A stretch of 64,000 nt of DNA, taken from positions 1-64,000 of the forward strand of contig NZ_PXWG01000004.1 of the NCBI RefSeq assembly GCF_003011965.1, in the 5' to 3' direction. The notes under the pieces were generated by a model that saw only the letters and a list, made by a program, of their open reading frames with translations, was not told the DNA's origin and made no database searches. The stretch comes from Streptosporangium nondiastaticum (lineage in GTDB: Bacteria; Actinomycetota; Actinomycetes; Streptomycetales; Streptomycetaceae). Position numbers and translations under genes: made by a program. Of the stretch, positions 55,531 through 64,000 are shown one piece after another (position 1 is the first letter of the stretch; each line of letters opens with the position of its first letter).

Positions 55531-56246
55531 CGACGGCGCCCGGCAGGCCGGCCGATCCGGAGTTCGAGGTCCGCCGGCTCGGCCCCGGGGACCTCGGGCT
55601 CCTGCTCACCCTCCAGGAACGGGTGCACTCGGCCCTCGCGGACCCGTCCGTCTTCCAGACCAGCACGCCCGAGTTCATCGCGTACTGCCTCGCCGACGGC
55701 GGACGGTGCTACGGCGTGGCGCACGACGGTGAGACCGTCGCCTACCGGATGGTCTACTTTCCCCGCGACCGCGCGTTCAACCTGGCCAAGGACACGGCCC
55801 TGCCCCCCTCCGAGTACCACCGGGTGGGCCACTGGGACACTGTCGCCGTCCTGCCCGGCTGGCGCGGCCACGGGCTGGCCCGGCTGATGAACGCCCGCGC
55901 CCTCGCCGACATGGCCGGCACGGACATCCGCCACCTGTTCGCCACCAGCGCGCCCAGCAACCCGTACGCCGTCCGCACCTTGCTGGACGCCGGCTTCCGA
56001 CCGGTCGACCTCGTACGGAAGTTCGGGGGGCGGCTGCGGTTCCTGCTGTACCGGCCCAGCCCCGCGGGATGGCCCGCCACGACCGGGGAGACGCCGGAAC
56101 TGACCGTCGCGTGCTCGGCCACCGACGCACTGGAGCGCGCCTTCCACGACGGCTGGACCGGAACCGGCATCGACATCGACGGAGCGGGCCGTGCCCGGCT
56201 GCGGATGCGGCGCCGGCCGCTGCCGTTCAGCACCGGCCAGGGCTGA
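55527..56246 (+). CDS. GNAT-family N-acyltransferase
   Basis: A 239-residue acyl-CoA-dependent N-acyltransferase. The coenzyme A loop is VGHWDTVAVLPGWRGHGLAR, followed by LMNARALADMAGTDIRHLFA and SNPYAVRTLLDAGFRPVDL. The C-terminal ~70 residues (LYRPSPAGWPATTGETPELT and beyond) are an extension not in the core fold. Methanogens pair lysine aminomutase with a GNAT to make N-acetyl-beta-lysine, so this one might acetylate beta-lysine, although the two genes are on opposite arms here. Its ATG overlaps the preceding stop. Confidence 0.88.
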   Translation: MTTAPGRPADPEFEVRRLGPGDLGLLLTLQERVHSALADPSVFQTSTPEFIAYCLADGGRCYGVAHDGETVAYRMVYFPRDRAFNLAKDTALPPSEYHRVGHWDTVAVLPGWRGHGLARLMNARALADMAGTDIRHLFATSAPSNPYAVRTLLDAGFRPVDLVRKFGGRLRFLLYRPSPAGWPATTGETPELTVACSATDALERAFHDGWTGTGIDIDGAGRARLRMRRRPLPFSTGQG

Positions 56247-56497
56247 CCGGCCTGCTCTGATCACCCGACCGGCCGTACGACGCGGCCGGGCGGCCGCGCC
56301 CCGCATCGCTGCAGGCCGCACCCGCACCACACGCCCCGCACACCCCATGTCTCCCCACGCCTGTGCGCCTCCTGTACGGAGCGTGCGCGGCTGTGCGTCA
56401 CCCCCGTCCCCTCACCCCGGCAGTTCGGCAACCACCCCGGCACCCCGGCGACGACAGGACCACCGCACCCGACAGCCAGAACAGGACTCCCAGCGAG

Positions 56498-58276
56498 ATG
56501 AAGATTCTGCTCACTCTCCCGAACACCGGCCTGGGGACAACCGACTTCCTGCGCTCCGGCAACATCGTCCACGACCCTTCACTGGACGGCGCCCCGTCCG
56601 AGGACGTGCTCGCGGCCCTCGACCGGCACGGAGCCGCCGCCCTCGTCACCTCGCAGCCGCCGGACGAAGCGGCACTGCGGCGCCGGACCGACGCCCGGGG
56701 GCCCGTCTTCCTCGCCCGCGTTCCCGCCGCGGCCCCGGGCCGTACCGCTGACCTGGAGGCCGTCGCAGCGGCCCTGGCCCGCTGCGAGCGGCACTTCGCG
56801 CTCTCGCGCCCGCTCACGGGCGCCGCCCCGCCGCCCGCGTCCGGCGACGGCCCGCGCGAGGCCGTCCTGATCGGCGCGGGAGTCGTCAACCTCGTCACGG
56901 CCCTGTACCTGACCGAGGCCGGGTACAGGGTGACCGTCCTCGACCGCTCGCCGGCACCCGGCAGCGCCGCTTGGGAGGCGTACGGCTGCACCCACGCCGG
57001 CGACGACGCGCGCATGTTCACGTTCACCGAGATGGACAGCTACAACAACCAGGACTTCCACGGCGGCCCGCCCGACTGGTTCCGCCGGCCCGTCGAGGAG
57101 AACGGCTGGCTCGCCCGCGACGCCTGGACCCTGTCCCCCGAGGAGCACGCCTGGATCGACGAGTTCGAGCGCGTCCCCTCCTGGCTGGCCAGGTCCTACA
57201 ACGACGACATCTTCGCCCTGACCGCCGAGGCCGGCCGCGCGTGGGACCTGCTGCGGCGGCGCCGCCCCGAGCTGTTCGAGAACGTCGTCCTGGCCGACGA
57301 CATCCTGCGGGTGTACGAGGACCCCGCCCACCTGGAGTCCGCCCTGGCCCGGCACCGCGCCATCGGCGCCGTCCTGCGCGAACTGCCGCCCGCCGAAGCG
57401 GCACGGGACTGCGCCGCCCTGGCCGGGCCGATGCGCGACGGCGGCCTGGCCGGCGGCTTCTTCGTCCCCGGCTTCACCCTCAACGTGCACAAGTTCGCCG
57501 ACCGGGCCGTCACGTGGCTGACGGACCGGGGCGTCCGCTTCCACTGGAACACCGCCGTGCAGGGCGTGCGCCGCGCCGCCTCGGGGGCGCTGACCGGCTT
57601 CGACTGCCCGGTGCCGCTGCCGCCGGACGCCCACGTCGTCGCCTCGCCCGGCGTCTACGGCAGCGAGCTGCTGCGGGGCACGCCCTGCGAGGGGAGGATC
57701 CACGGCGTGCTCGGCGGCTGGATCCGCATCAGCAACCGCGCCACGGGACTGCGCAACTCCCTCAAGGTCGGGCGCCGCGGCCACGTGACCGAGGACGCCA
57801 ACGTGACGGTGGGGCTGGACGCCGACGGCCAGGAGATCCTGATCGTCGGCTCCGGCTACGGCTACACGGGGGCCGGCACCAAGCCCGACGCACGGCAGCT
57901 CGCCGCCGTGCGGCACGGCATCGCCGACACGATCGAGCGGCTCTTCCCGGACCGTGCCGGTCTGCGGGCCTCGTCCCGCGGCGGCGACAACTACGCGTTC
58001 AAGTACTGCATACGCCCCTGGACCGCGACCTCGCTCGGCCTCCACCACGTGGAGGAGGGCCCGGGCCGGGGGCTGTACGTCGTCAACGGCGGCCACAACA
58101 CCGGGGGGTTCGCGCAGGCCCCGGCGATCGCCCGCGCCGTGCTGGCCACCCTGCGCGGCGAGGAGCACCCGATGCACCGGCTCTACCACCCCGAGCGGTT
58201 CACGGCCTTCACGGCACCGGCCGGCACGCGCACGCCTGCCGCGCGGGCCCCGCAGCCGCTGGCCTCGCGCACCTGA
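56498..58276 (+). CDS. Two-domain FAD-dependent amine/D-amino-acid oxidase-like protein
   Basis: A 592-residue protein. Residues ~115-560 are a DAO-type flavoprotein: EAVLIGAGVVNLVTALYLTE (FAD Rossmann), PVPLPPDAHVVASPGVYGSE, EEGPGRGLYVVNGGHNTGGF near the end. Residues 1-115 (MKILLTLPNTGLGTTDFLRS, then AAALVTSQPPDEAALRR) look like the N-terminal domain of D-2-hydroxyacid dehydrogenases and are not usual in DAO enzymes. The enzyme probably oxidises an amine or amino acid C-N bond using O2. A weak ribosome site precedes ATG 56498 after a 251-nt gap. It is followed 24 nt later by the decarboxylase. Confidence 0.82.
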   Translation: MKILLTLPNTGLGTTDFLRSGNIVHDPSLDGAPSEDVLAALDRHGAAALVTSQPPDEAALRRRTDARGPVFLARVPAAAPGRTADLEAVAAALARCERHFALSRPLTGAAPPPASGDGPREAVLIGAGVVNLVTALYLTEAGYRVTVLDRSPAPGSAAWEAYGCTHAGDDARMFTFTEMDSYNNQDFHGGPPDWFRRPVEENGWLARDAWTLSPEEHAWIDEFERVPSWLARSYNDDIFALTAEAGRAWDLLRRRRPELFENVVLADDILRVYEDPAHLESALARHRAIGAVLRELPPAEAARDCAALAGPMRDGGLAGGFFVPGFTLNVHKFADRAVTWLTDRGVRFHWNTAVQGVRRAASGALTGFDCPVPLPPDAHVVASPGVYGSELLRGTPCEGRIHGVLGGWIRISNRATGLRNSLKVGRRGHVTEDANVTVGLDADGQEILIVGSGYGYTGAGTKPDARQLAAVRHGIADTIERLFPDRAGLRASSRGGDNYAFKYCIRPWTATSLGLHHVEEGPGRGLYVVNGGHNTGGFAQAPAIARAVLATLRGEEHPMHRLYHPERFTAFTAPAGTRTPAARAPQPLASRT

Positions 58277-58300
58277 GCAGACCCGGAGAAAGAGGACGCC

Positions 58301-59767
58301 ATGCACACCGACCCCCCGCTGGACCCCGCCGACTGGGAGGAGTTCCGGGCCTTGGGCAAGCGGATCGTCGACGACATCGCCGACCACCTCGCCGGCCTCC
58401 GCGAGCGCCCCGTGTGGCAGCCCGTACCGGAGGACGTCCGGGCCTCGTTCCGCACCGGCCTGCCGGCCGGGGGCATGCCCATGGCCGAGGTGTACGAGGA
58501 GTTCCGGACGACGGTCCTGCCGTTCCCGCGCGGCAACATCCACCCCCGCTTCTGGGGCTGGGCCAACGGCTCCGGCGTGCCGGTCGCGGCCTACGGCGAC
58601 CTGCTGGCCTCGGTGATCAACTGCACGCTCGGGTCGGGCGGGAACGCCGCGATGATGGTCGAGCAGCAGGTGATCGAGTGGCTGCAGCAGGCCCTCCACT
58701 GGCCCGCCGCCGGCTCCGGGCTGCTGACGAGCGGCGCCTCCATGGGACAGGTCACGGCCCTCGCCGCCGCCCGGGTGGCGAAAGCGCCCTCCACCACCGC
58801 CTTCCGTGACGAGGGCGCCGTCGCCTCGGGCGTGCAGTTCACCGTCTACGGGTCCGAGGAGACCCACCACTCGGTCGACAAGGCCGTCGAGCTGCTCGGC
58901 ATCGGCCGCCGCTTCTTCCGGAAGATCCCGGTGGACCGGGACTTCCGGATCGACGTCGGCGCGCTGCGCGCCACGCTCCGCGCGGACCGCGAGGCGGGCC
59001 TGCACCCCCTGTGCCTGATCGGCAACGCGGGGACCGTCAACACCGGCGCGGTCGACCCCCTCCGGACCCTGCTGGAGATCGCCCGGGAAGAGGACCTCTG
59101 GTACCACGTGGACGGCGCCTTCGGGGCGTTCGCCCAGCTCCTGCCCTCCCACCACGCCCTGCTCGACGGCATGACCGAGGCCGACTCACTCGTGTGCGAT
59201 CTGCACAAGTGGCTCTACATGCCGTTCGACGTCAGCTGCGTGCTCACCCGCGCCGAAGGCGTGCTGGAGGCGGCCTTCAGCTCCAGCGCGGACTACATCA
59301 GCAGCACCGCCGGGGGACCGGCCGCCTACCCGCTCGCCTTCTCCGACCGCGGCATCGAGCAGTCCCGGCGCTTCCGGGCGCTGAAGGTGTGGTTCGCCCT
59401 CAAGACCCACGGCATCGGCACGTTCGCGGAGGCCGTCGCCGCGAACGTCGCCCAGGTCGCCCACCTGGCCGCACGCGTCGAAGCCGCCGACGACCTCGAA
59501 CTCGTCGCCCGCAGCGACCTGAACGTGGCCTGCTTCCGTTACGTCTGGCCCGGAGCCGCCCCGGACGCCGCCGACCGCGTCAACCGGGGCATCCTGAACC
59601 GGCTGCAGACCGAGGGCCTGGCGATGCCCTCGCACACGGTCCTCGACGGGAAGTTCGTCATCCGCGTCGCCGACAACAACCACCGCACCGACGTCACCGA
59701 CTTCGACTTCCTGATCGCCCAGGTGCGGGCCTTCGGGGCGGAGCTGCGCGCGGCGGAGGAGGATTGA
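58301..59767 (+). CDS. PLP-dependent decarboxylase, aromatic-L-amino-acid decarboxylase family
   Basis: A 488-residue group II decarboxylase. The PLP lysine is K303 in LVCDLHKWLYMPFDVSC; H190 of SEETHHSVDKA stacks on the ring; D271 in WYHVDGAFGAFAQ holds the pyridine nitrogen. The N-terminal NIHPRFWGWANGSGVP loop is the family hallmark. These enzymes release CO2 from Tyr, DOPA, Trp, Glu or related acids to give amines. Which one is decarboxylated here is unclear; the amine could be the second building block of the ligase. ATG 58301 has GGAGAAAGAGG upstream. Confidence 0.93.
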   Translation: MHTDPPLDPADWEEFRALGKRIVDDIADHLAGLRERPVWQPVPEDVRASFRTGLPAGGMPMAEVYEEFRTTVLPFPRGNIHPRFWGWANGSGVPVAAYGDLLASVINCTLGSGGNAAMMVEQQVIEWLQQALHWPAAGSGLLTSGASMGQVTALAAARVAKAPSTTAFRDEGAVASGVQFTVYGSEETHHSVDKAVELLGIGRRFFRKIPVDRDFRIDVGALRATLRADREAGLHPLCLIGNAGTVNTGAVDPLRTLLEIAREEDLWYHVDGAFGAFAQLLPSHHALLDGMTEADSLVCDLHKWLYMPFDVSCVLTRAEGVLEAAFSSSADYISSTAGGPAAYPLAFSDRGIEQSRRFRALKVWFALKTHGIGTFAEAVAANVAQVAHLAARVEAADDLELVARSDLNVACFRYVWPGAAPDAADRVNRGILNRLQTEGLAMPSHTVLDGKFVIRVADNNHRTDVTDFDFLIAQVRAFGAELRAAEED

Positions 59768-59799
59768 AGAGTCCAGGGAAGCGGAGGAGGACTGAGGAG
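59753..59799 (+). repeat. 19-bp direct repeat across the decarboxylase stop
   Basis: Two 19-bp copies starting GCGGAGGAGGA (59753-59771 and 59781-59799) differ at two positions and are 28 bp apart. The first includes the real stop codon and the second a duplicate TGA; the copy just before 59803 provides the GAGGAG ribosome site of the acylase. Confidence 0.7.
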
Positions 59800-59802
59800 C
59801 CC

Positions 59803-62133
59803 ATGGAAGCGGACGAGGAGTACCCGGTCGCAGGCCTCACGGCCCCGGTGGAGATCCTGGTCGACGACCACGGCGTCCCGCACCTCTACGCCCGGACCCG
59901 GGCCGACGTCTTCCGCGCGCAGGGCTTCGACGCCGCCCGGGAACGCCTGTTCCAGCTCGACCTGTGGCGGCGGCGCGGACTCGGCCGGCTCTCCGAGGTG
60001 TTCGGCGAACGGTTCGTCGCCCGAGACCGCGCGGCCCGCCTGTTCCTGTACCGGGGCGACATGCGCGCCGAATGGGATGCCTACGGCGCGGACGCCGAGG
60101 ACACGGCCACCGCCTTCACCGAAGGGATCAACGCCTTCATCCGGCTCTGCGAGCAGCGGCCGGAGCTGCTGCCCGCCGAGTTCCGCGAGCTGGGCCACCG
60201 GCCCGCCCTGTGGGAGCCGCGGGACATCGCCGTCATCCGCGGCCACGGCCTGGCCGGCAACGCCGAGCAGAAGGCCGCCCGCGCCCTGACCCTGCGCGAC
60301 CACGGGCCCGCCGTCGAGGACCTGCGCCGCGTCAGGGAACCGGCGCGCGAGGTGCGCGTCCCCGACGGCCTGGACCTCTCCCTCATCCCCGACGACGTGC
60401 TCGACGTCTACCGCCTCGCCACCACCCCCGCCGACCTCACCACCCCCACGAGCCCCACCGGCGACACCCCGGACGCACCCCGCCGCCGCACCCACCCCGA
60501 AGGAAGCAACAACTGGGTCATCGGCCCCGGCCGCACGGCGACCGGCCGCCCCCTGCTCGCCAACGACCCGCACCGGGCGATCACCCTGCCCTCCCTGCGC
60601 CGCCTGGTGCACCTCTCGGCCCCCGGCCTGGACGCGGTCGGCGCGGGCGAACCCGTACTCCCGGGCCTGTCCGTCGGGCACAACGGCCACCTCGCGTTCG
60701 GCCTGACCATCTTCTCCATCGACCAGGAGGACCTGTACGTCTACGAGACCGCCCCGGGCGACCCCGGCAGCTACCGCTACGACGGCCGCTGGGAACCCAT
60801 GCGGGTCGTCCGCGAACGGATCCACGTCGCCGGGAGCGACCCCGTCGAGGTCGAACTCCGTTTCACCCGGCACGGCCCCGTCGTCCGCGAGGACCCCGCG
60901 CGCCGCACGGCCTTCGCGGTGCGGGCCGCCTGGCTGGCGCCCGGCAGCGCCCCGTACCTCGGCAGCCTGCGGCTCCTGCAGGCCCGTACCGCCGACGCGT
61001 TCGTCGAGGCCCTCCACCACTGGGGCGCGCCGGGCGAGAACATGGTGTACGCCGCGCCGGACGGCACGATCGGCTGGCGCGCCGCCGGAGCCGTGCCCGT
61101 GCGGCCCGGCTGGGACGGCCTGCTGCCCGTGCCCGGCGACGGCCGCTACGAATGGGCCGGCCTCCGGCCACCGGACCGGGCGGCGTCCCTGCGCAACCCG
61201 CCGCAGGGCTGGTTCGCCAGCGCCAACGAAATGAACCTCCCCGAAGGCTTCCCCCACGAGCAGGGCACGATCGGCTTCGACTGGGACCACCGCTTCCGCT
61301 ACGACCGGATCGCCGAAGTTCTGGGGAACGCCCGGGCGATGACGGTCGAGGACTGCGTACGGCTGCAGGGCGACACCGTCAACGCGTCGGCCCGGCACGT
61401 CCTCGCGTCCCTGGCCGGCTACCGGCCGCCGCCCCGCCTCGCCGCGGCGACCGCACTGCTGCGCTCCTGGGACTGCGACGAAACCGCCAGCTCCTCGGCC
61501 GCGGCCCTCTACCAGGTGTGGTCCCGCCGCCACCTCCGCCCCGCGCTGCTGCGCCACGCCCTCACCGCCCTCGTCCCGCCCGAGGCCGTGGACAGCGCGA
61601 TGGCACGCCTCCTCACCGACGAGGACCTGGGCGCCGACGTCCGCACCGACATCAGCCTGCTGCACGCCCTGCGTCACGACCGCGCCGCACTCGACCGGCT
61701 GCTCACCACGTCCCTGGACAGCGCCCTGCGCGAGAGCCGGGACCGGCTGGGGGAGGACATGAGCCGCTGGAGATGGGGAGCCCTGCACCACGCCGCCCCC
61801 GCACACCCGCTGGCCGGACGCCTCCGCCGCACCTGGACGCGCCTGGACCGCCGCGAACGACCCGGCAGCGGGGACACCGTGCTGAACACCGGATACGACG
61901 CCGGCTTCACCCAGGACCTGGGAGCCAGCTTCCGCGTCGTCGTCGACGTCGGGGACTGGGACCGGTCCCGCGCCATGAACGCCCCCGGCCAGTCCGGCCG
62001 CCCGGACAGCCCCCACTGGGACGACCTGTACGAGGACTGGGCCCGCGACCGGGCCTTCCCCCTCCACTACAGCCGCGCCGCCGTCGAAGCGCACACCCGC
62101 ACCCGCATCGTGCTCGTCCCCGCCCCGGCATAG
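59803..62133 (+). CDS. Penicillin-acylase-family Ntn hydrolase, no signal peptide
   Basis: A 776-residue Ntn hydrolase of the penicillin/AHL acylase family, which cleaves (or can form) amide bonds. Autocatalytic cleavage before Ser235 (HPEG|SNNWVIGPGRTATG) would give a 234-residue alpha and a 542-residue beta chain. Other motifs are LLANDPHRAI, FGLTIFSIDQEDLY, LGNARAMTVEDCVRLQGDTV, and the late LNTGYDAGFTQDLGASFR. Most family members are exported, but the N-terminus here (MEADEEYPVAGLTAPVEILV) has no signal, so it acts in the cytoplasm. It may remove an N-acyl group from a precursor, or hydrolyse a substrate in a self-resistance reaction. GAGGAG precedes ATG 59803. Confidence 0.93.
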   Translation: MEADEEYPVAGLTAPVEILVDDHGVPHLYARTRADVFRAQGFDAARERLFQLDLWRRRGLGRLSEVFGERFVARDRAARLFLYRGDMRAEWDAYGADAEDTATAFTEGINAFIRLCEQRPELLPAEFRELGHRPALWEPRDIAVIRGHGLAGNAEQKAARALTLRDHGPAVEDLRRVREPAREVRVPDGLDLSLIPDDVLDVYRLATTPADLTTPTSPTGDTPDAPRRRTHPEGSNNWVIGPGRTATGRPLLANDPHRAITLPSLRRLVHLSAPGLDAVGAGEPVLPGLSVGHNGHLAFGLTIFSIDQEDLYVYETAPGDPGSYRYDGRWEPMRVVRERIHVAGSDPVEVELRFTRHGPVVREDPARRTAFAVRAAWLAPGSAPYLGSLRLLQARTADAFVEALHHWGAPGENMVYAAPDGTIGWRAAGAVPVRPGWDGLLPVPGDGRYEWAGLRPPDRAASLRNPPQGWFASANEMNLPEGFPHEQGTIGFDWDHRFRYDRIAEVLGNARAMTVEDCVRLQGDTVNASARHVLASLAGYRPPPRLAAATALLRSWDCDETASSSAAALYQVWSRRHLRPALLRHALTALVPPEAVDSAMARLLTDEDLGADVRTDISLLHALRHDRAALDRLLTTSLDSALRESRDRLGEDMSRWRWGALHHAAPAHPLAGRLRRTWTRLDRRERPGSGDTVLNTGYDAGFTQDLGASFRVVVDVGDWDRSRAMNAPGQSGRPDSPHWDDLYEDWARDRAFPLHYSRAAVEAHTRTRIVLVPAPA

Positions 62134-62175
62134 GCTGGACCGATCGACCCGTCACGACCGCGGAGAGGTGCACAC

Positions 62176-63243
62176 ATGACCGGCAGAGCGCCCCGCACGT
62201 ACGTCGTGGGCCTGCTCGCGGCCCTCATGGCAACGGCCCTGTGGGGCTTCACGTTCCTCGGGCCGGCCGCCGTCGCCCCCGTGAACGTCTACTACCTCGT
62301 CGTGGGCCGGTACGCCGTCTTCGGCGTCATGTCCCTGGCCGTGCTCGCCGCGCACCGCGGCGGTCTCCGCCGCCTCGGCACCCGCCACCTGCTGCTGGCC
62401 CTGCACCTGGGCGTCGTCGGATACATCGGCTTCTACCTGCTGCTGTCCCTGTCCGCCCAGGCCGGCGGGGGAGTGCTCGCCTCCACCCTGACCGGGCTGA
62501 TCCCCCTGCTGGTGACCCTGGCCTCCAACGCGACCGAGAAGGTCCTGCCGTGGCGCCGGCTCGTGCTGCCGGTCGCGGCGATCTCCGCCGGGCTGCTCCT
62601 GGTCAACGGCGGTGCGCCGCACGGGCGGACGGGGGACGGCGACGTGACGGCCGGCGTCGTCCTCGGCTTCCTCGCCTGCGTCGCCTGGTCCTACTTCGTC
62701 ATCGTCAACCGCGTCGCCCTGAACCGGGTCCGGCCCGCCGCCGGCAACGCCACCTGGACGGCCTGCATCGGCCTCGGGGCGTTCGGCGCCTCGCTGTTCC
62801 TCCTCCCGCTCGCCCGGTCCGGCGACGGCCCGTCCCCCTTCTCGGACGCCGGCACGCTCCGCTCGTTCCTGCTGTGGTGCGTCGCACTGGCCGTACTGGG
62901 CTCGTGGTGCGCGACCTGGTTCTGGAACATCGCCTCGAAACGGCTGCCCGCCACGGTCATGGGCCCCGTCATCGGCATGGAAGCGGTGTTCGGCGCGGCC
63001 TTCAACCTGGTCTGGGAAGGCCGCGCACCGACCTTCCACGAACTCTGGGGCGGACTCCTCGTCATCGCCGGCGTCCTGCTCGGCTCCTACCTCTTCAACC
63101 GCGCGAACACGCCGGACGACGGCCACCGGCCGCCCACCGGCGAGGAGGCCCCCGCCGCCGGTGCTACCGGCCGGTCAGCGGAAGAGCCGGGAACGCATGC
63201 TCCTGCCAGATCAGGCGGGAGGCTTCCTCCGGGTAAGCGGTGA
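62176..63243 (+). CDS. EamA/DMT-family transporter (exporter 2 of the aminomutase cluster)
   Basis: A 355-residue membrane protein with ten helices in two EamA halves: VVGLLAALMATALWGFTFLG, LVTLASNATEKVLPWRRLVL, then SYFVIVNRVALNRVRP and MGPVIGMEAVFGAAFNLVW. The cytoplasmic C-terminal tail is Pro/Ala/Gly-rich. ATG 62176 follows GGAGAGG. It is the last gene in the right arm, 42 nt after the acylase, and overlaps the end of the convergent esterase by 80 nt. Together with the EamA at 50917 it frames the cluster. Confidence 0.92.
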   Translation: MTGRAPRTYVVGLLAALMATALWGFTFLGPAAVAPVNVYYLVVGRYAVFGVMSLAVLAAHRGGLRRLGTRHLLLALHLGVVGYIGFYLLLSLSAQAGGGVLASTLTGLIPLLVTLASNATEKVLPWRRLVLPVAAISAGLLLVNGGAPHGRTGDGDVTAGVVLGFLACVAWSYFVIVNRVALNRVRPAAGNATWTACIGLGAFGASLFLLPLARSGDGPSPFSDAGTLRSFLLWCVALAVLGSWCATWFWNIASKRLPATVMGPVIGMEAVFGAAFNLVWEGRAPTFHELWGGLLVIAGVLLGSYLFNRANTPDDGHRPPTGEEAPAAGATGRSAEEPGTHAPARSGGRLPPGKR

Positions 63244-64000
63244 CGGCCGGCCGGGTGTCGTAGAGCTGTACGAGGCGCTGTCCGGTGTCGTACGCGGGCC
63301 AGCCGGGGTCGCCGTGGGCGGCGAACGCCGTCCAGTCGGCGCGCATGCGGGCGGAGAGCGCCTCGGCCTCCGGGGCGGGGCCTTCGCCGATCAGCATGGC
63401 GGGCTGTCCTCGGTCGAGGTTGCCGAAGACCAGCGGCACGTCCAGACCGTGACAGGCGCCGAGGGCGCCGCCCATGCCCGGGGCGGGCCAGGTCAGCTCG
63501 TAGACATGGGCGCGGCCGCCGGCGGCTGCCCGGGCTTCGGCGAGGCGGAGGCTCGGCATGCGGAACAGCCAGTCGGAGTGGACCAGTTCGTACAGCTCGT
63601 CCGGGCCCGCGGACGGAAAGCCGTCGCGGTAGCGGCGCGCGCCGCCGTCGCCGCCGGGGCCGAAGAGAGCCAGGGCGGTCGCCGCCTGCTCCTGCGTGAC
63701 CCGGCCGAGCAGCCCTTCGATCGCCGTGAACAACCGCTGCTCGTCACGGGTGTGACCGACGAGGAGGGCGACGTCCCGGCCGGCTCCGCCGGCGAGCGCC
63801 TGCCAAGGGGTGACGGGCAGGACGTCACCGTCGACGACCGGCGAGAACGGGATCGACCGGTGCGCGGCCCGGCCCCAGTGTTCCGCCCACCGGCCCATCC
63901 CGGCGCCGACCGCGTCACCAGCGGCGGACAGCCGGTCCGGGGCCACCGTGGACAGGTCGGCCGTCGTGGGCTTCAGCCCCAGTTCGGCGGCGCAGGCGCC
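63164..64000 (-). CDS. Type B carboxylesterase, C-terminal half (5' end outside window)
   Basis: The frame is open to the right edge; only the last ~279 codons are seen. The catalytic acid Glu is in LLVGHTRDEQRLFTAIEG, and the His in GALGACHGLDVPLVFGNL; the Ser elbow (GESAG) would lie to the right. The end FAAHGDPGWPAYDTGQR is typical of bacterial p-nitrobenzyl-esterase-like proteins. It overlaps the convergent EamA gene by 80 nt at its 3' end. Probably not part of the aminomutase cluster. Confidence 0.9.
   Translation of the reverse strand, partial: GACAAELGLKPTTADLSTVAPDRLSAAGDAVGAGMGRWAEHWGRAAHRSIPFSPVVDGDVLPVTPWQALAGGAGRDVALLVGHTRDEQRLFTAIEGLLGRVTQEQAATALALFGPGGDGGARRYRDGFPSAGPDELYELVHSDWLFRMPSLRLAEARAAAGGRAHVYELTWPAPGMGGALGACHGLDVPLVFGNLDRGQPAMLIGEGPAPEAEALSARMRADWTAFAAHGDPGWPAYDTGQRLVQLYDTRPAVTAYPEEASRLIWQEHAFPALPLTGR

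Noticed and set aside
56579..59155. 858-codon open frame antisense to the oxidase and decarboxylase
   Set aside because: Low-complexity Gly/Val/Ala/Arg translation with no motif. The plus-strand genes have clear catalytic signatures.

Overview
The window is chromosomal DNA of a Streptomyces or very close relative. The evidence is the very high GC with strong third-position bias, frequent GTG starts, long shadow ORFs opposite real genes, and the gene families present: LAL-type LuxR regulators, an NsdA-like TPR regulator, a gas-vesicle cluster, F420-type nitroreductase, lasso peptide genes and a LanKC-like kinase. No tRNA, rRNA, CRISPR array, insertion sequence or phage gene was recognised. Most of the window looks like an accessory, specialised-metabolism part of the chromosome.

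Left edge (1-6.6 kb): two LuxR/LAL regulators, a Tat-exported cholesterol oxidase (choA) and a type II thioesterase. This combination is typical of the end of a polyene macrolide cluster whose PKS genes would lie left of the window. 6.6-15.9 kb: a gyrase-B-like ATPase fold lacking its Mg-binding Asn, a CorA-type transporter with GQN instead of GMN, unknown proteins, and a small group of possible tailoring enzymes (F420-type reductase, ATP-grasp, 2OG-Fe(II) oxygenase, FAD monooxygenase). 16-18.9 kb: a three-gene translationally coupled operon with a HEAT-repeat protein and a probable colicin/pyocin-type immunity protein. 19-25 kb: an NsdA-like regulator and an unusual protein with a LanKC-type lyase and kinase but TPRs where the lanthionine cyclase should be. 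25-30.3 kb: hydrolases and a divergent TetR/P450 pair with two perfect palindromes between them. 31.1-34.6 kb: a complete gas-vesicle operon gvpO-A-F-G-J-L-S-K.

34.7-39.4 kb: a FAD monooxygenase, a NUDIX hydrolase and a decaying lasso peptide cluster. The precursor, B1 and B2 genes are intact, but the macrocyclase C gene is cut to its last ~120 codons and frameshifted, and the ABC exporter is a deleted, frameshifted relic. 40-45.9 kb: a four-gene aldehyde/xanthine-dehydrogenase operon in PaoABC-PaoD order, divergent from a TetR gene, with two matching operators exactly 30 bp apart. 45.9-50.8 kb: a UvrA-like ABC ATPase, an unknown protein with an NNCYNYA motif, and an orphan solute-binding protein behind an AT-rich palindrome.

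50.9-63.2 kb is the strongest candidate for an undescribed system. A divergent set contains a lysine-2,3-aminomutase-like radical SAM enzyme overlapping a PGM1-like ATP-grasp ligase, a PuuD-like gamma-glutamyl hydrolase overlapping a GNAT, an unusual two-domain FAD amine oxidase, an aromatic-amino-acid-type PLP decarboxylase and a leaderless penicillin-acylase-family Ntn hydrolase. EamA exporters sit at both ends. I infer a small non-NRPS amino-acid conjugate, probably built on a beta-amino acid. The right edge holds the C-terminal half of a type B carboxylesterase that runs out of the window.
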